Source: an uncultured Clostridia bacterium (GTDB lineage Bacteria > Bacillota > Clostridia > TANB77 > CAG-508). From it: 20,320 nt of DNA. The stretch lies in the NCBI GenBank assembly GCA_934177555.1, contig CAKPPL010000013.1, forward strand, positions 1 to 20,320, in the 5' to 3' direction. Below the pieces are notes generated by a model that was not told where the DNA came from, did no database searches, and saw only the letters and a program-made list of their open reading frames with translations. Numbering within the stretch: position 1 is the first letter of the stretch; every line of letters starts with the position of its first letter. Positions 1-7,637 of this stretch are shown piece after piece. The position numbers and the translations under genes were made by a program.

Positions 1-75
1 ATCTGCTCCATATAAAAATGCTATTTTTGCTTTTTCATATGAACCTGCTGGTGCTAATAATTCTACTTCTTTCAT
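1..75 (-). CDS. trhP: U32-family peptidase-like protein, probable tRNA U34 hydroxylase TrhP (N-terminal 25 residues only)
   Basis: Only the first 25 codons are present; the frame is open through the left edge. The N-terminus contains ELLAPAGS followed by LYGAD, the characteristic opening of U32 family proteins. A GGAATGAT ribosome binding region precedes the ATG at 75, and a consensus promoter lies at 108-136. The U32 family includes TrhP, RlhA and UbiU/UbiV. TrhP hydroxylates the wobble uridine 34 of some tRNAs, giving ho5U. I choose TrhP because trmR, whose product methylates ho5U to mo5U, lies about 2.1 kb upstream on the same strand, and the two are adjacent in B. subtilis (yrrM-yrrN-yrrO). 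The iron-sulfur cysteines of the family lie outside the window, so the subfamily assignment rests on context. Confidence 0.8.
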   Translation of the reverse strand, partial: MKEVELLAPAGSYEKAKIAFLYGAD

Positions 76-107
76 TTTTATCATTCCTTTTCTTTTTATC
101 AACTAAT

Positions 108-136
108 ATTATATCTATTTTTTGTAATTATGTCAA
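108..136 (-). promoter_or_regulatory. Promoter of the U32/trhP gene
   Basis: On the minus strand, TTGACA (131-136) and TATAAT (108-113) are separated by exactly 17 nt. Both boxes are perfect consensus. Transcription would start near position 101, giving a leader of about 26 nt. It gives trhP its own promoter downstream of the oppositely oriented 638-aa gene. Confidence 0.8.
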
Positions 137-165
137 TTTTTTTACACAAGTATTAGTAAAAAGTG

Positions 166-194
166 TTTATTTTTATGTAAAATTATGGTATAAT
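166..194 (+). promoter_or_regulatory. Promoter of the 638-aa gene (-10 clear, -35 weak)
   Basis: A perfect TATAAT lies at 189-194. The best -35 at 17-nt spacing is TTTATT (166-171), which is poor. The predicted start near 201 falls at the GAGGTGAT ribosome binding site (202-209), so the leader would be only about 12 nt. It is divergent from the trhP promoter. Confidence 0.5.
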
Positions 195-212
195 AAAAGA
201 TGAGGTGATTTA

Positions 213-2129
213 ATGGCTTATAAATTAAAAAAAGTAAATGAATTTACTAATTATATATCTACTTATTTAGATCAAAATCCTTTAGATTTAGATAAATTTT
301 GTTTAGCTATAGATGGATTTTCAAATAATGAATCTACAAAAACATTATCAGATTTATATTCATTATTTTTAAAATTAAAATATGAAACTTTGAACAATTC
401 TCAAATTAATGTATTAGCAAATATTTTAAAAAATGATTTTTCACTAAATTCTGAGGATTTTATTGATATTGAAACAGATTCAATTACAGATCAAAATATT
501 AGTAACTTAGAATCTATAATAAAAGAAAAATTTTTACAGGCAGTATCAGATCGTTCAATAATCAGTGATGAAGAATTTTTTAATCTTGCATCTATTGTTA
601 ATAAAAAATTTCCTGATGTATTCTTATCTCTGGCAAATCCTCAAGATAAGAATATTTCAAAACAGCAAAGTGTTATTAATAATAGAATACTAGAGACTTT
701 AGACCATTGGAATAGACACAATACTCCAGAAGCAGAAGAAGAAAATAAAGATATAGCAGTTGCTTTTTATATTACAGCAAAAAGGTTATATCCTGATTTA
801 GATATCTATATTCCTGGAAGAATTAAATCTACAAAAAGTTCTACAACTAATATAGCTAAAGAAATTCAAAAAAAATTAGCAGATATTCAACCAGAAAATA
901 TTCAATCAGGTATAACAGATAAAGAGGTTGAAGAACAATTTGATTTATCTGGCGCAAATAATGATTTTTCTGGATTTACCATTGTTCTTTCAAACACGAA
1001 TGATACTTTACATTTTGATATGACAGATCCAAAAACTGCTGAAATATTAAAATTAAGAAAAATTAGAAAAAATAATATAAATTTTTCACATAGTTTAGAA
1101 AACTTCTTATTAGATAATGATGATTATTCTTGTTTTAGTAAATTAGACTTACTACAAATGAAAATCGAACTATTAATGAGATTAAGAGAAGCAACATATC
1201 CTGAATGCACTAAAGAGTATAAAAATACATCTTTTAATGAGCTTTTAAGATATTCTATAAAAGACTATAAAAATAATTATTCTAATTTAAAACAACCTGC
1301 TGAAAAAGATGATATAGATGAAATTTATAATCTTTTAGATGAGCTAAAAAAACGTGTACATGATAAATATCAGGATAAACTTTTAGATATGGCAATTCCT
1401 GAAATTTTTAATGATAGAATTTTTAATGAATTAAGAGTAAAAAGTCATTTGGTTAAAAGAGTAAGAAAGCCAAATGGATATTGTTCTACATATTATTGTA
1501 TAGAAACTGAAACTGGTAGAAAAATTGAAGTTCAAGCTCAATCAAAAATGAGATTTAATGATTCAAAAAGTGGTCCATCTGACCATAGCACCCTTCCAAA
1601 TAAGGAAGTTGATATATCTCATTTCTTTGAACCTGTTAATCCAGATATTGATGAAAAACTTTTTAATGCTTTATTAAAACTTTTAAATACAACTCCTGTT
1701 GCAACAAAAACTTTTTTAAACAGAGCTCCACTTTCAGAACTTGATCCTACTCAAAAAAGATTGAAAAATAGATTAAGAGTTGCAGAAGAAAATATAAAAC
1801 TAAAAGATTCTTTTGGAGAACAAGATTATCCTCTTGAAATGTATTTACCTTTATTTGCAGAATACATTTCTCCTAAATTGATGTCTGTTAGCTCACATCA
1901 TACAAGAACTCATACTAATGTTGCTAATTACAATAAAAAATCACTTAATTCAGGATTTAATGAAGTATTATTGAAACATGATTCTACATCTTGTTTAGCT
2001 CAAATACTACTTGATAAATTAGAAGAAATTATGCCTGATTCAGAAAGTGAAGCTTCATTAAATAGTATTCGTGCACATATTTCAAAAAGATTTGGTATTC
2101 CATTATCAACAGATGATGATGCACGTTAA
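213..2129 (+). CDS. Divergent RelA/SpoT-type nucleotidyltransferase-like protein, 638 aa
   Basis: No close family is recognised, but RelA/SpoT (p)ppGpp synthetase motifs appear in order. GRIKSTKSS (202-210) resembles the R-x-K-x3-S ATP-binding motif. DFSGFTIVL (251-259) resembles D-x-x-G-x-R, with D251 at the metal-binding Asp. KPNGY (419-423) matches the G-loop whose Tyr stacks on the guanine. IEVQAQS (438-444) resembles EIQIRT, with E439 at the second catalytic acid. Y423 to E439 is 16 residues, and G454 and H458 lie +15 and +19 from that Glu, as in the canonical motif. Two features are odd: T256 replaces the usual Arg, and 172 residues separate D251 from Y423 where Rel enzymes have about 44, implying an insertion of roughly 130 residues. 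The N-terminal 200 residues and the C-terminal region from about 475 (including SPKLMSVSSHHTRTH) are unassigned. The start follows GAGGTGAT. There is no signal peptide or membrane segment, so it is probably cytosolic. The fold is fairly likely; activity is unproven. Confidence 0.6.
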   Translation: MAYKLKKVNEFTNYISTYLDQNPLDLDKFCLAIDGFSNNESTKTLSDLYSLFLKLKYETLNNSQINVLANILKNDFSLNSEDFIDIETDSITDQNISNLESIIKEKFLQAVSDRSIISDEEFFNLASIVNKKFPDVFLSLANPQDKNISKQQSVINNRILETLDHWNRHNTPEAEEENKDIAVAFYITAKRLYPDLDIYIPGRIKSTKSSTTNIAKEIQKKLADIQPENIQSGITDKEVEEQFDLSGANNDFSGFTIVLSNTNDTLHFDMTDPKTAEILKLRKIRKNNINFSHSLENFLLDNDDYSCFSKLDLLQMKIELLMRLREATYPECTKEYKNTSFNELLRYSIKDYKNNYSNLKQPAEKDDIDEIYNLLDELKKRVHDKYQDKLLDMAIPEIFNDRIFNELRVKSHLVKRVRKPNGYCSTYYCIETETGRKIEVQAQSKMRFNDSKSGPSDHSTLPNKEVDISHFFEPVNPDIDEKLFNALLKLLNTTPVATKTFLNRAPLSELDPTQKRLKNRLRVAEENIKLKDSFGEQDYPLEMYLPLFAEYISPKLMSVSSHHTRTHTNVANYNKKSLNSGFNEVLLKHDSTSCLAQILLDKLEEIMPDSESEASLNSIRAHISKRFGIPLSTDDDAR

Positions 2130-2138
2130 AATAGTAAA

Positions 2139-2180
2139 AAAGAGTAAATCAAAATAAATGATTTGCTCTTTATCTTTTTA
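2139..2180. terminator. Bidirectional intrinsic terminator between the 638-aa gene and trmR
   Basis: A 13-bp stem has arms at 2139-2151 and 2159-2171 and a 7-nt loop. The one non-Watson-Crick position reads as U-G in plus-strand RNA and as C-A in minus-strand RNA, so it is more stable for the 638-aa gene. A T-rich run follows on the plus strand (2169-2180) and an A-rich run precedes it, so it may serve both convergent genes. It overlaps the trmR stop codon. Confidence 0.75.
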
Positions 2181-2760
2181 TTTTACTAATTGCTAATCCA
2201 TCTCCAACTTCTAATATTTCTGTTTCTATTTCCGAATTTTCTGTAACTTCTTTTATGTATTCACGTAAATTTCTTACAGCTGTACGTTGTTTATGTTTAT
2301 TATAATCACTCATAACATATCCTTTATATAAAATATTATCAGCTATTATTATTCCTGTAGGTTTAATCATTCTTAATGCTTCTTTTAAGAAAAATGGATA
2401 CTTTCCTTTTGCTGCATCTATAAATACTACATCATATTTCTCATTTAATGTTGGAAGTATTTCAACAGCATCTCCTTCATATATATTGATTTTATCTTCT
2501 ACACCAACATTTTTTATATTTATTTTTGCTTCTGCTATTCTTTCTTCATCTCTTTCTATTGTATCTATTTTTCCATTCTCTTGAAGATATTCTGAAAAGC
2601 ACATTGCTGAATACCCTACAGCAGTTCCTATTTCCAATATTTTTTCAGGTTTATTTTCTATTAATATTTTACTAACTACTTCTAAAGTATCATCCATAAT
2701 TATTGGTATATGATTTTCTAATGCTTTTTCTTTTATTATTTTTAATTCTTTTTTATTCAT
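2170..2760 (-). CDS. trmR: tRNA 5-hydroxyuridine methyltransferase (class I SAM-dependent O-methyltransferase)
   Basis: This 196-aa protein is of the O-methyltransferase family 3 (caffeoyl-CoA OMT-like) type. Motif I is EIGTAVGYS (43-51), which binds S-adenosylmethionine. FIDAAKGKY (113-121) supplies the metal-coordinating Asp, and ADN (140-142) the second metal site. The length fits B. subtilis TrmR (YrrM), which methylates 5-hydroxyuridine at tRNA position 34 to 5-methoxyuridine. The U32/trhP start on the same strand 2.1 kb downstream supports TrmR over a small-molecule methyltransferase, since TrhP makes its substrate. The start follows AAGGAGC with good spacing. It is separated from typA by a hairpin. 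The 638-aa gene sits between it and trhP in the opposite orientation, so the usual co-transcription is broken here. Confidence 0.8.
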   Translation of the reverse strand: MNKKELKIIKEKALENHIPIIMDDTLEVVSKILIENKPEKILEIGTAVGYSAMCFSEYLQENGKIDTIERDEERIAEAKINIKNVGVEDKINIYEGDAVEILPTLNEKYDVVFIDAAKGKYPFFLKEALRMIKPTGIIIADNILYKGYVMSDYNKHKQRTAVRNLREYIKEVTENSEIETEILEVGDGLAISKIKR

Positions 2761-2778
2761 TTTATTGCTCCTTGTAAT

Positions 2779-2811
2779 AATGCCAGTACCATATAAATTA
2801 GTACTGACATT
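2779..2811 (-). terminator. Hairpin downstream of typA
   Basis: The arms at 2779-2789 and 2801-2811 form an 11-bp stem. In minus-strand RNA all positions pair, one of them G-U; in plus-strand RNA the same position is a C-A mismatch. That favours leftward transcription from typA. The downstream tract is only moderately U-rich, so read-through into trmR is possible. Confidence 0.55.
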
Positions 2812-2833
2812 ATATAAACATTTTTATTTGCTA

Positions 2834-4657
2834 TTATGCTTTATTTGAATTTCTTGCAGCTCTTTCTCTTTCTTTATTATCAAGTATTTTCTTTCTTAAT
2901 CTTATAGATTTTGGTGTAACTTCAACTAATTCATCATCTTGTATAAATTCTATTGCTTTTTCAAGAGACATTTGAATTGGTGGTACTAATCTTAATGCAT
3001 CATCAGATCCAGATGCTCTAGTATTTGTAAGATGTTTTTCTTTACATACATTTATAGCTAAATCTTCACTTCTTGAATTTAAACCTACTATCATTCCTTC
3101 ATAAACATCTACACCAGGTCCTATAAATAAATCTCCTTTATCTTGTGCATTATATAATCCATATGTTATTGAAGTTCCATTTTCAAATGCTACTATTGTT
3201 CCTCTAACTCTTGCTACAACTTCTCCTTTAAATGGTTCATATGAATCAAATATACTGTTCATTATTCCTTCACCTTTGGTATCTGTAAGGAATTCTGTTC
3301 TATATCCTATTAATCCTCTTGATGGTATTCTAAATTCTATTTTTGTATGACCTGCTTCTGCTGGTTCCATATTAACCATTTCAGCTTTTCTTCTACCTAA
3401 TTTCTCTATAACTGTTCCAACTGAATCATCAGGAATATTTACAACTAATCTTTCTATTGGTTCACATTTTACTCCATCAATTTCTTTAATTATTACTTTT
3501 GGTCTTGAAACTAGAAGTTCATATCCTTCTCTTCTCATTGTTTCTATTAATACTGATAAATGTAATTCTCCTCTACCAGATACTATAAATGAGTCTGGTG
3601 AAGCTGTTTCTTCTACTCTTAAACTTACATTTCTATCAAGTTCTTTAAATAATCTATCTCTTAAATGTCTTGATGTTATAAATTGTCCTTCTCTTCCTGC
3701 AAATGGACCATTATTTACACTAAATGTCATTGATACTGTTGGTTCATCAATGTCTACAAATGGTATTTTTTCTGGATTATTAAAATCACATATTGTATCA
3801 CCTATATGAATATCTGGAATACCTGAAATTTCTATAATATCTCCAGCTGATACTTCATCAACTTCAACTTTCTTTAATCCCATATGTGTATAAACTTTTG
3901 CAATTCTTCCTTGTGCAATTTTATCATCCTTTTGGCAAATGCTTACAGGCATACCTACTTTTATTGTTCCTCTTTCTAATCTTCCTATTGCAATTCTTCC
4001 TACATAATCATCATAGTCTATATTAGAAACTAACATTTGAGCTGGTCCTTCTTCATCACAATCAGGTGCTTTTATTGTATTTATTATTGTTTCAAATAAA
4101 CATGTTAAATCTCCATCTGGATCTTCTAAATTTAATTTAGCTGTTCCGTTTTTAGCAGATGCATATACTACTGGAAAATCTAATTGATCATCATTTGCAT
4201 CTAATTCTATAAATAATTCCATTACTTGATCTAATACTTTTTGTGGTTCTGCACCTGGTCTGTCTATTTTATTTATTACTACTATTGGTTTTAAATTCAT
4301 TGCTAATGATTTTTTTAATACTTCTCTTGTTTGTGGCATTGCGCCTTCAAACGCATCTACTAATAAAAGTACTCCATCTACAGTTTTTAATACTCTTTCA
4401 ACTTCTCCTCCAAAGTCAGCATGTCCTGGTGTATCAACTATATTTATTTTTATATCATTAAATTTTACTGCTGTATTTTTAGCAAGTATTGTTATTCCTC
4501 TTTCTTTTTCTTGGTCATTTGAGTCCATTACTCTTTCTGCTACTTGTTCATTCTCTCTGAATACATGGCTTTGTCTTAGTAATGCATCTACTAATGTTGT
4601 TTTTCCATGATCTACGTGTGCTATTATTGCAATATTTCTTATTTTTGGATTGTTCAT
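2834..4657 (-). CDS. typA: Ribosome-associated GTPase BipA/TypA
   Basis: This is a 607-aa translational GTPase related to EF-G and of normal family length. G1 is AHVDHGKT (13-20). The switch I element RGITI and the G3 motif DTPGHADF follow, then G4 NKID. The C-terminal half has the EF-G-like domains and the basic BipA-specific end (SIRLRKKILDNKERERAARN). BipA binds the ribosome at the EF-G site and helps 50S assembly and growth at low temperature or under stress. It is the last gene of the group P-loop/Asp23, plsC, typA, beginning 25 nt after plsC, with a hairpin after its stop. The ATG follows AGAAGGGAAG. Confidence 0.97.
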   Translation of the reverse strand: MNNPKIRNIAIIAHVDHGKTTLVDALLRQSHVFRENEQVAERVMDSNDQEKERGITILAKNTAVKFNDIKINIVDTPGHADFGGEVERVLKTVDGVLLLVDAFEGAMPQTREVLKKSLAMNLKPIVVINKIDRPGAEPQKVLDQVMELFIELDANDDQLDFPVVYASAKNGTAKLNLEDPDGDLTCLFETIINTIKAPDCDEEGPAQMLVSNIDYDDYVGRIAIGRLERGTIKVGMPVSICQKDDKIAQGRIAKVYTHMGLKKVEVDEVSAGDIIEISGIPDIHIGDTICDFNNPEKIPFVDIDEPTVSMTFSVNNGPFAGREGQFITSRHLRDRLFKELDRNVSLRVEETASPDSFIVSGRGELHLSVLIETMRREGYELLVSRPKVIIKEIDGVKCEPIERLVVNIPDDSVGTVIEKLGRRKAEMVNMEPAEAGHTKIEFRIPSRGLIGYRTEFLTDTKGEGIMNSIFDSYEPFKGEVVARVRGTIVAFENGTSITYGLYNAQDKGDLFIGPGVDVYEGMIVGLNSRSEDLAINVCKEKHLTNTRASGSDDALRLVPPIQMSLEKAIEFIQDDELVEVTPKSIRLRKKILDNKERERAARNSNKA

Positions 4658-4682
4658 TTTATTTCTTCCCTTCTATTATTAA

Positions 4683-5282
4683 TTATTTTGATAATTCAAT
4701 TATTTTTTCCATAATTTCATCTGTTATTTCATCTAATTCTTCTTTACTTCTTTTACTGAAATCCATAGGTTCTCCATATTTTATTGTCATTTGTTTAAAT
4801 GGTTTTTCTCCTCCACTTATTCCTACTGGAATTACTCTAGCACCTGTTCTAACAGCAAAAAATGCAGCTCCATCTTTTGGTTTCTGCCCTTTTTCTATTC
4901 CATTTCTTGTTCCCTCTGGAAATAGTGCTATACTTTCTCCATTTTTTAATGCTTTTAACGTTGTTTTTATTGCTGTTAAATCTTTTGAATCTCTTTTTAC
5001 ATATATTCCATCAAATACTATTCCTAAAAATGCAAAAAATGGATTTTTTCTTAATTCCTCTTTTGCTAAAAATCTTACATGTCTTTTAGCTGTGACAACT
5101 ATTAATGGTGGATCTGCATATGTCCTATGATTACCGCAATATATTAATGGTTCTTTTTTATCTTTAGGTATATTCTCTGTTCCAAGTACTTTTACCCTAT
5201 ATACTACTATGAAATATAGTCTGATTGCTGTCCTTACTATTACTCTTCCTATTTGTTTAAATATTTTTTTTATTGGCTCCAT
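4683..5282 (-). CDS. plsC: 1-acyl-sn-glycerol-3-phosphate acyltransferase (PlsC family)
   Basis: This 199-aa acyltransferase has the catalytic H-x4-D motif in NHRTYAD (H52, D57) and the glycerol-phosphate-binding FPEGTR motif (121-126). The order and spacing fit the lysophosphatidate acyltransferases, which make phosphatidate for membrane phospholipids. The N-terminus (about residues 16-30, basic then hydrophobic) may attach to the membrane. In some clostridia PlsC-like genes lie beside cmk or ispH; here the partners are a P-loop/Asp23 protein (18 nt upstream) and typA (25 nt downstream), which suggests one transcript. GAAAGGAA precedes the ATG. Substrate preference cannot be read from the sequence. 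Confidence 0.9.
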   Translation of the reverse strand: MEPIKKIFKQIGRVIVRTAIRLYFIVVYRVKVLGTENIPKDKKEPLIYCGNHRTYADPPLIVVTAKRHVRFLAKEELRKNPFFAFLGIVFDGIYVKRDSKDLTAIKTTLKALKNGESIALFPEGTRNGIEKGQKPKDGAAFFAVRTGARVIPVGISGGEKPFKQMTIKYGEPMDFSKRSKEELDEITDEIMEKIIELSK

Positions 5283-5300
5283 TTTTTATTCCTTTCGTTT

Positions 5301-6146
5301 TTAATTACTGTTACTTTCTGGTACATATACACTTTTAGCAACAATATCTAATGATATAACATTCATTGCTGTTAAATTTTCTATTTCTCTTATTGCTTTA
5401 TTTTTTAGTTCTTTTAAACATTGTTGTATATTGTATCCATATGTAACTATTACTTCCATATAAATTGTAGGTCCCATCTCAGAGCTTGTAACTCTAGTTC
5501 GTACCACTCTATATATTGCTGGCATTTTTTCAGCTATATGTTCAATTATCTGTCTAAAAACTGTATCAGATATTGTAAAATTTCCCATATAGCTAAATGT
5601 TGGTCGTATAATAGTTTTTTCGGATATATATGGTTTTTGCCCTATTCCTTTTGATTTGAATATTTGTAATGGATCTAATAAATATCCAGAGAAATCTTTT
5701 TTTAACTCAAATGTTGGTACTGGTATTACATGTTTTCCTTCTGTTACACGTATATGTCTTGCTGTTTTCATTTCTTCTTCTGATGCAACATCTTGTATAT
5801 ATATAGTTTCGGATATTTGTGGTAATTCTAAATTTGATGCTATTTTTTCTACCATTCCATCTGAAGTTCCTAATATTAATATTTTTTCAGGCTTATATTT
5901 TTTTAGAGCTTTTTCTATTGTTTTTTTTTCACTTTCTTGTAAAAAAAGTGCATGTTTTACTGTTTCTATTTTTGTCGGTGCTTTTTTAGCAGATTCACCT
6001 GCTAAAATTTCATTGTCTTTTATTAATAATCCATCATCAATTATAAAGTTTATCCCTTTTTCACTTGCTACCATTTGTGCCCTATAACTTTTTCCAGTTC
6101 CTGATGGTCCCACAAATGCATATACTTTTATATTCTTTAAAAACAT
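5301..6146 (-). CDS. P-loop NTPase-like protein with a C-terminal Asp23/Gls24 domain
   Basis: This 281-aa protein has two parts. The N-terminal part begins with a Walker A motif, GPSGTGKS (13-20), straight after a hydrophobic strand, and looks like a small nucleotide-binding domain; a sequence such as ILILGTSDG (89-97) may be a later strand of it. The C-terminal part (about 188-274) resembles Asp23/Gls24 proteins: GNFTISDTVFRQI opens it, an IYMEVIVTYGYN strand follows, and NVISLDIVAKSVY closes it. Asp23 proteins of Bacillota are small, abundant and linked to envelope stress and the membrane; most have no ATPase domain. The gene has an AAAGGAG site and appears to lead the plsC-typA group. Its function is not known to me. 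A nucleotide-controlled envelope or lipid role is only inference from its neighbours. Confidence 0.7.
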   Translation of the reverse strand: MFLKNIKVYAFVGPSGTGKSYRAQMVASEKGINFIIDDGLLIKDNEILAGESAKKAPTKIETVKHALFLQESEKKTIEKALKKYKPEKILILGTSDGMVEKIASNLELPQISETIYIQDVASEEEMKTARHIRVTEGKHVIPVPTFELKKDFSGYLLDPLQIFKSKGIGQKPYISEKTIIRPTFSYMGNFTISDTVFRQIIEHIAEKMPAIYRVVRTRVTSSEMGPTIYMEVIVTYGYNIQQCLKELKNKAIREIENLTAMNVISLDIVAKSVYVPESNSN

Positions 6147-6195
6147 TTTTATTACTCCTTTGAGAGTCTTTCTTTAATATAGTATTTTTATGAGA

Positions 6196-6220
6196 TAAAG
6201 ACACGTTCTTCGTGTCTTTA
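6196..6220 (-). terminator. Hairpin downstream of the GT2 gene
   Basis: A perfect 10-bp stem (arms 6196-6205 and 6211-6220) has a 5-nt loop. It lies 9 bases past the glycosyltransferase stop and before the P-loop/Asp23 gene. Little U-run follows on the minus strand, so it may be an inefficient terminator or an RNA-processing or stabilising hairpin. Confidence 0.55.
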
Positions 6221-6229
6221 CTATATATT

Positions 6230-7486
6230 TTACATCATTATATTTTTTTCTGTTGCTTCATCAACTTCTGCTATATTTATATTTCTTACATGATTAATTT
6301 TTTCCCATTTTGTATTTCTTTTAAATAAGCATTTAAAGTTTATCACAACCCATGTTCCCATAAATAATGGATAACATAATAACCCTTTTATCATAGGCTT
6401 TATTGGCTTTTTATCTAATATCATAACAAGTACTGCAGTTGCTATTGGTAATAATAATGTTGGTATTAAATAATTCAATACATTTATCATCAGTTCATAA
6501 GTTGTCATTGCCTGACCTGCATACATTATTCCATTTATTAATAATAATATTAATGTTACTACAAACATTGGTGTAGTACCAATTATATATAAAAATCCAT
6601 CAAAATTCATTAAAGTTTTATATTTTTTTGCACTATTAAATAATTCTCTGGTATATTTTTTTATACATTGCATATGTCCTACTGTCCATCTGCTTCTTTG
6701 TGACCATGATTGTTTAAATGATGTTGGTTGTTCATCATATACGATTGCATCTGTTGCCCAACCTAGTTTTTTACCTTGAATTATTCTTTTTAATGAAAAT
6801 TCGATGTCTTCTGTTAATGTTTCTGTTTCCCATCCATTTGGTTTTACAACATCAAATCTAACCATAAATCCTGTTCCATTTAATAATGGTGATAATCCAA
6901 TATTATATCTTGCTAAATGATATAATCTGTGCATTGTCCAGTAAAATAAAGCATAACCTGATGTTATCCAGTTATCTGTTGGATTTTTAATATCTCTATA
7001 TCCTTGAACTACGTCTTCTCCTTGGCATAGTTTTTTATTCATATTTATTAAAAAGTTTTTGTCTACTATATTGTCAGCATCAAATATACAAAAAGCATCA
7101 TAGTCTGCATTTTCTTCTATTTTTTGTTTTAAAAACCATTGTAATGCATAACCTTTTGTTTTGTGTTCTGGGTCAAATCTTTCTAATACTATTGCTCCAG
7201 CTTCTCTTGCTACTCTTGCAGTTTCATCTGTACAGTTATCTGCAATTACATATATGTCATATAAATCTTTATCATAGTTTTGATTTTTTAAACTTTCTAT
7301 TAGATTTTTTACGACCATTTCTTCATTATGAGCTGGTATAATTGCCATAAATTTATGTTTTTTATTTATTATATATTCTTTGTCCTTTAATTTTACCATT
7401 GCGCATAAACTAACAATTATTTGATATAACCAAAATGCAGTTAAAATAAAAATTAATGCTTGTTTTAGTATATATAAATATTCCAT
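6230..7486 (-). CDS. Membrane processive family 2 glycosyltransferase
   Basis: This 418-aa protein has the four signatures of processive GT2 enzymes such as cellulose, hyaluronan and poly-N-acetylglucosamine synthases. They are the UDP-binding Asp in ADNCTDE (D83), the DAD metal motif (136-138), the TED catalytic base motif (235-237), and QRSRW (263-267). A hydrophobic segment at about 8-30 precedes the domain, and three more lie at about 298-322, 332-358 and 370-392, so a cytosolic catalytic domain sits on a membrane channel-like part. The product and sugar donor cannot be told. No PilZ domain or polysaccharide operon is present. It has its own promoter (7572-7600), and its GAGAGGTT ribosome site fixes the start. 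N-acetylglucosamine polymer or glycolipid synthesis are both possible. Confidence 0.87.
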   Translation of the reverse strand: MEYLYILKQALIFILTAFWLYQIIVSLCAMVKLKDKEYIINKKHKFMAIIPAHNEEMVVKNLIESLKNQNYDKDLYDIYVIADNCTDETARVAREAGAIVLERFDPEHKTKGYALQWFLKQKIEENADYDAFCIFDADNIVDKNFLINMNKKLCQGEDVVQGYRDIKNPTDNWITSGYALFYWTMHRLYHLARYNIGLSPLLNGTGFMVRFDVVKPNGWETETLTEDIEFSLKRIIQGKKLGWATDAIVYDEQPTSFKQSWSQRSRWTVGHMQCIKKYTRELFNSAKKYKTLMNFDGFLYIIGTTPMFVVTLILLLINGIMYAGQAMTTYELMINVLNYLIPTLLLPIATAVLVMILDKKPIKPMIKGLLCYPLFMGTWVVINFKCLFKRNTKWEKINHVRNINIAEVDEATEKNIMM

Positions 7487-7571
7487 TTTTAACCTCTCTC
7501 TTTTTTCTATTTCTACTTTTGATATGACGTAAAAATAGTATTTTACTATATTTTATTTTTATACCTTTTAT

Positions 7572-7600
7572 ATTATACTATTAATCATGTTTTTTTGCAA
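7572..7600 (-). promoter_or_regulatory. Promoter of the GT2 gene
   Basis: On the minus strand, TTGCAA (7595-7600) and TATAAT (7572-7577) are separated by 17 nt. The predicted leader is about 80 nt and contains a small hairpin, ATAGTA-AAA-TACTAT followed by TTTTA. The promoter lies just beyond the recN stop codon, so the GT2 gene is probably a separate transcript. Confidence 0.7.
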
Positions 7601-7637
7601 TGCTTTTAGTAAAATTTATTAATTAAATTGGTTATTT

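Noticed and set aside
18..203. A 61-codon hydrophobic plus-strand frame at the left edge
   Set aside because: It covers the trhP start, both divergent promoters and poly-T stretches; it has no ribosome site and its composition is that of noncoding AT-rich DNA.
213..2129. Calling the 638-aa gene a confirmed toxSAS toxin-antitoxin system
   Set aside because: Motif matches support the fold only; no antitoxin gene is adjacent and one conserved arginine is missing.
4582..5130. A 182-codon plus-strand open frame opposite typA and plsC
   Set aside because: It lies over two certain minus-strand genes, its protein is a run of Phe, Leu, Ile and Ser typical of reversed AT-rich coding sequence, and it has no ribosome site.
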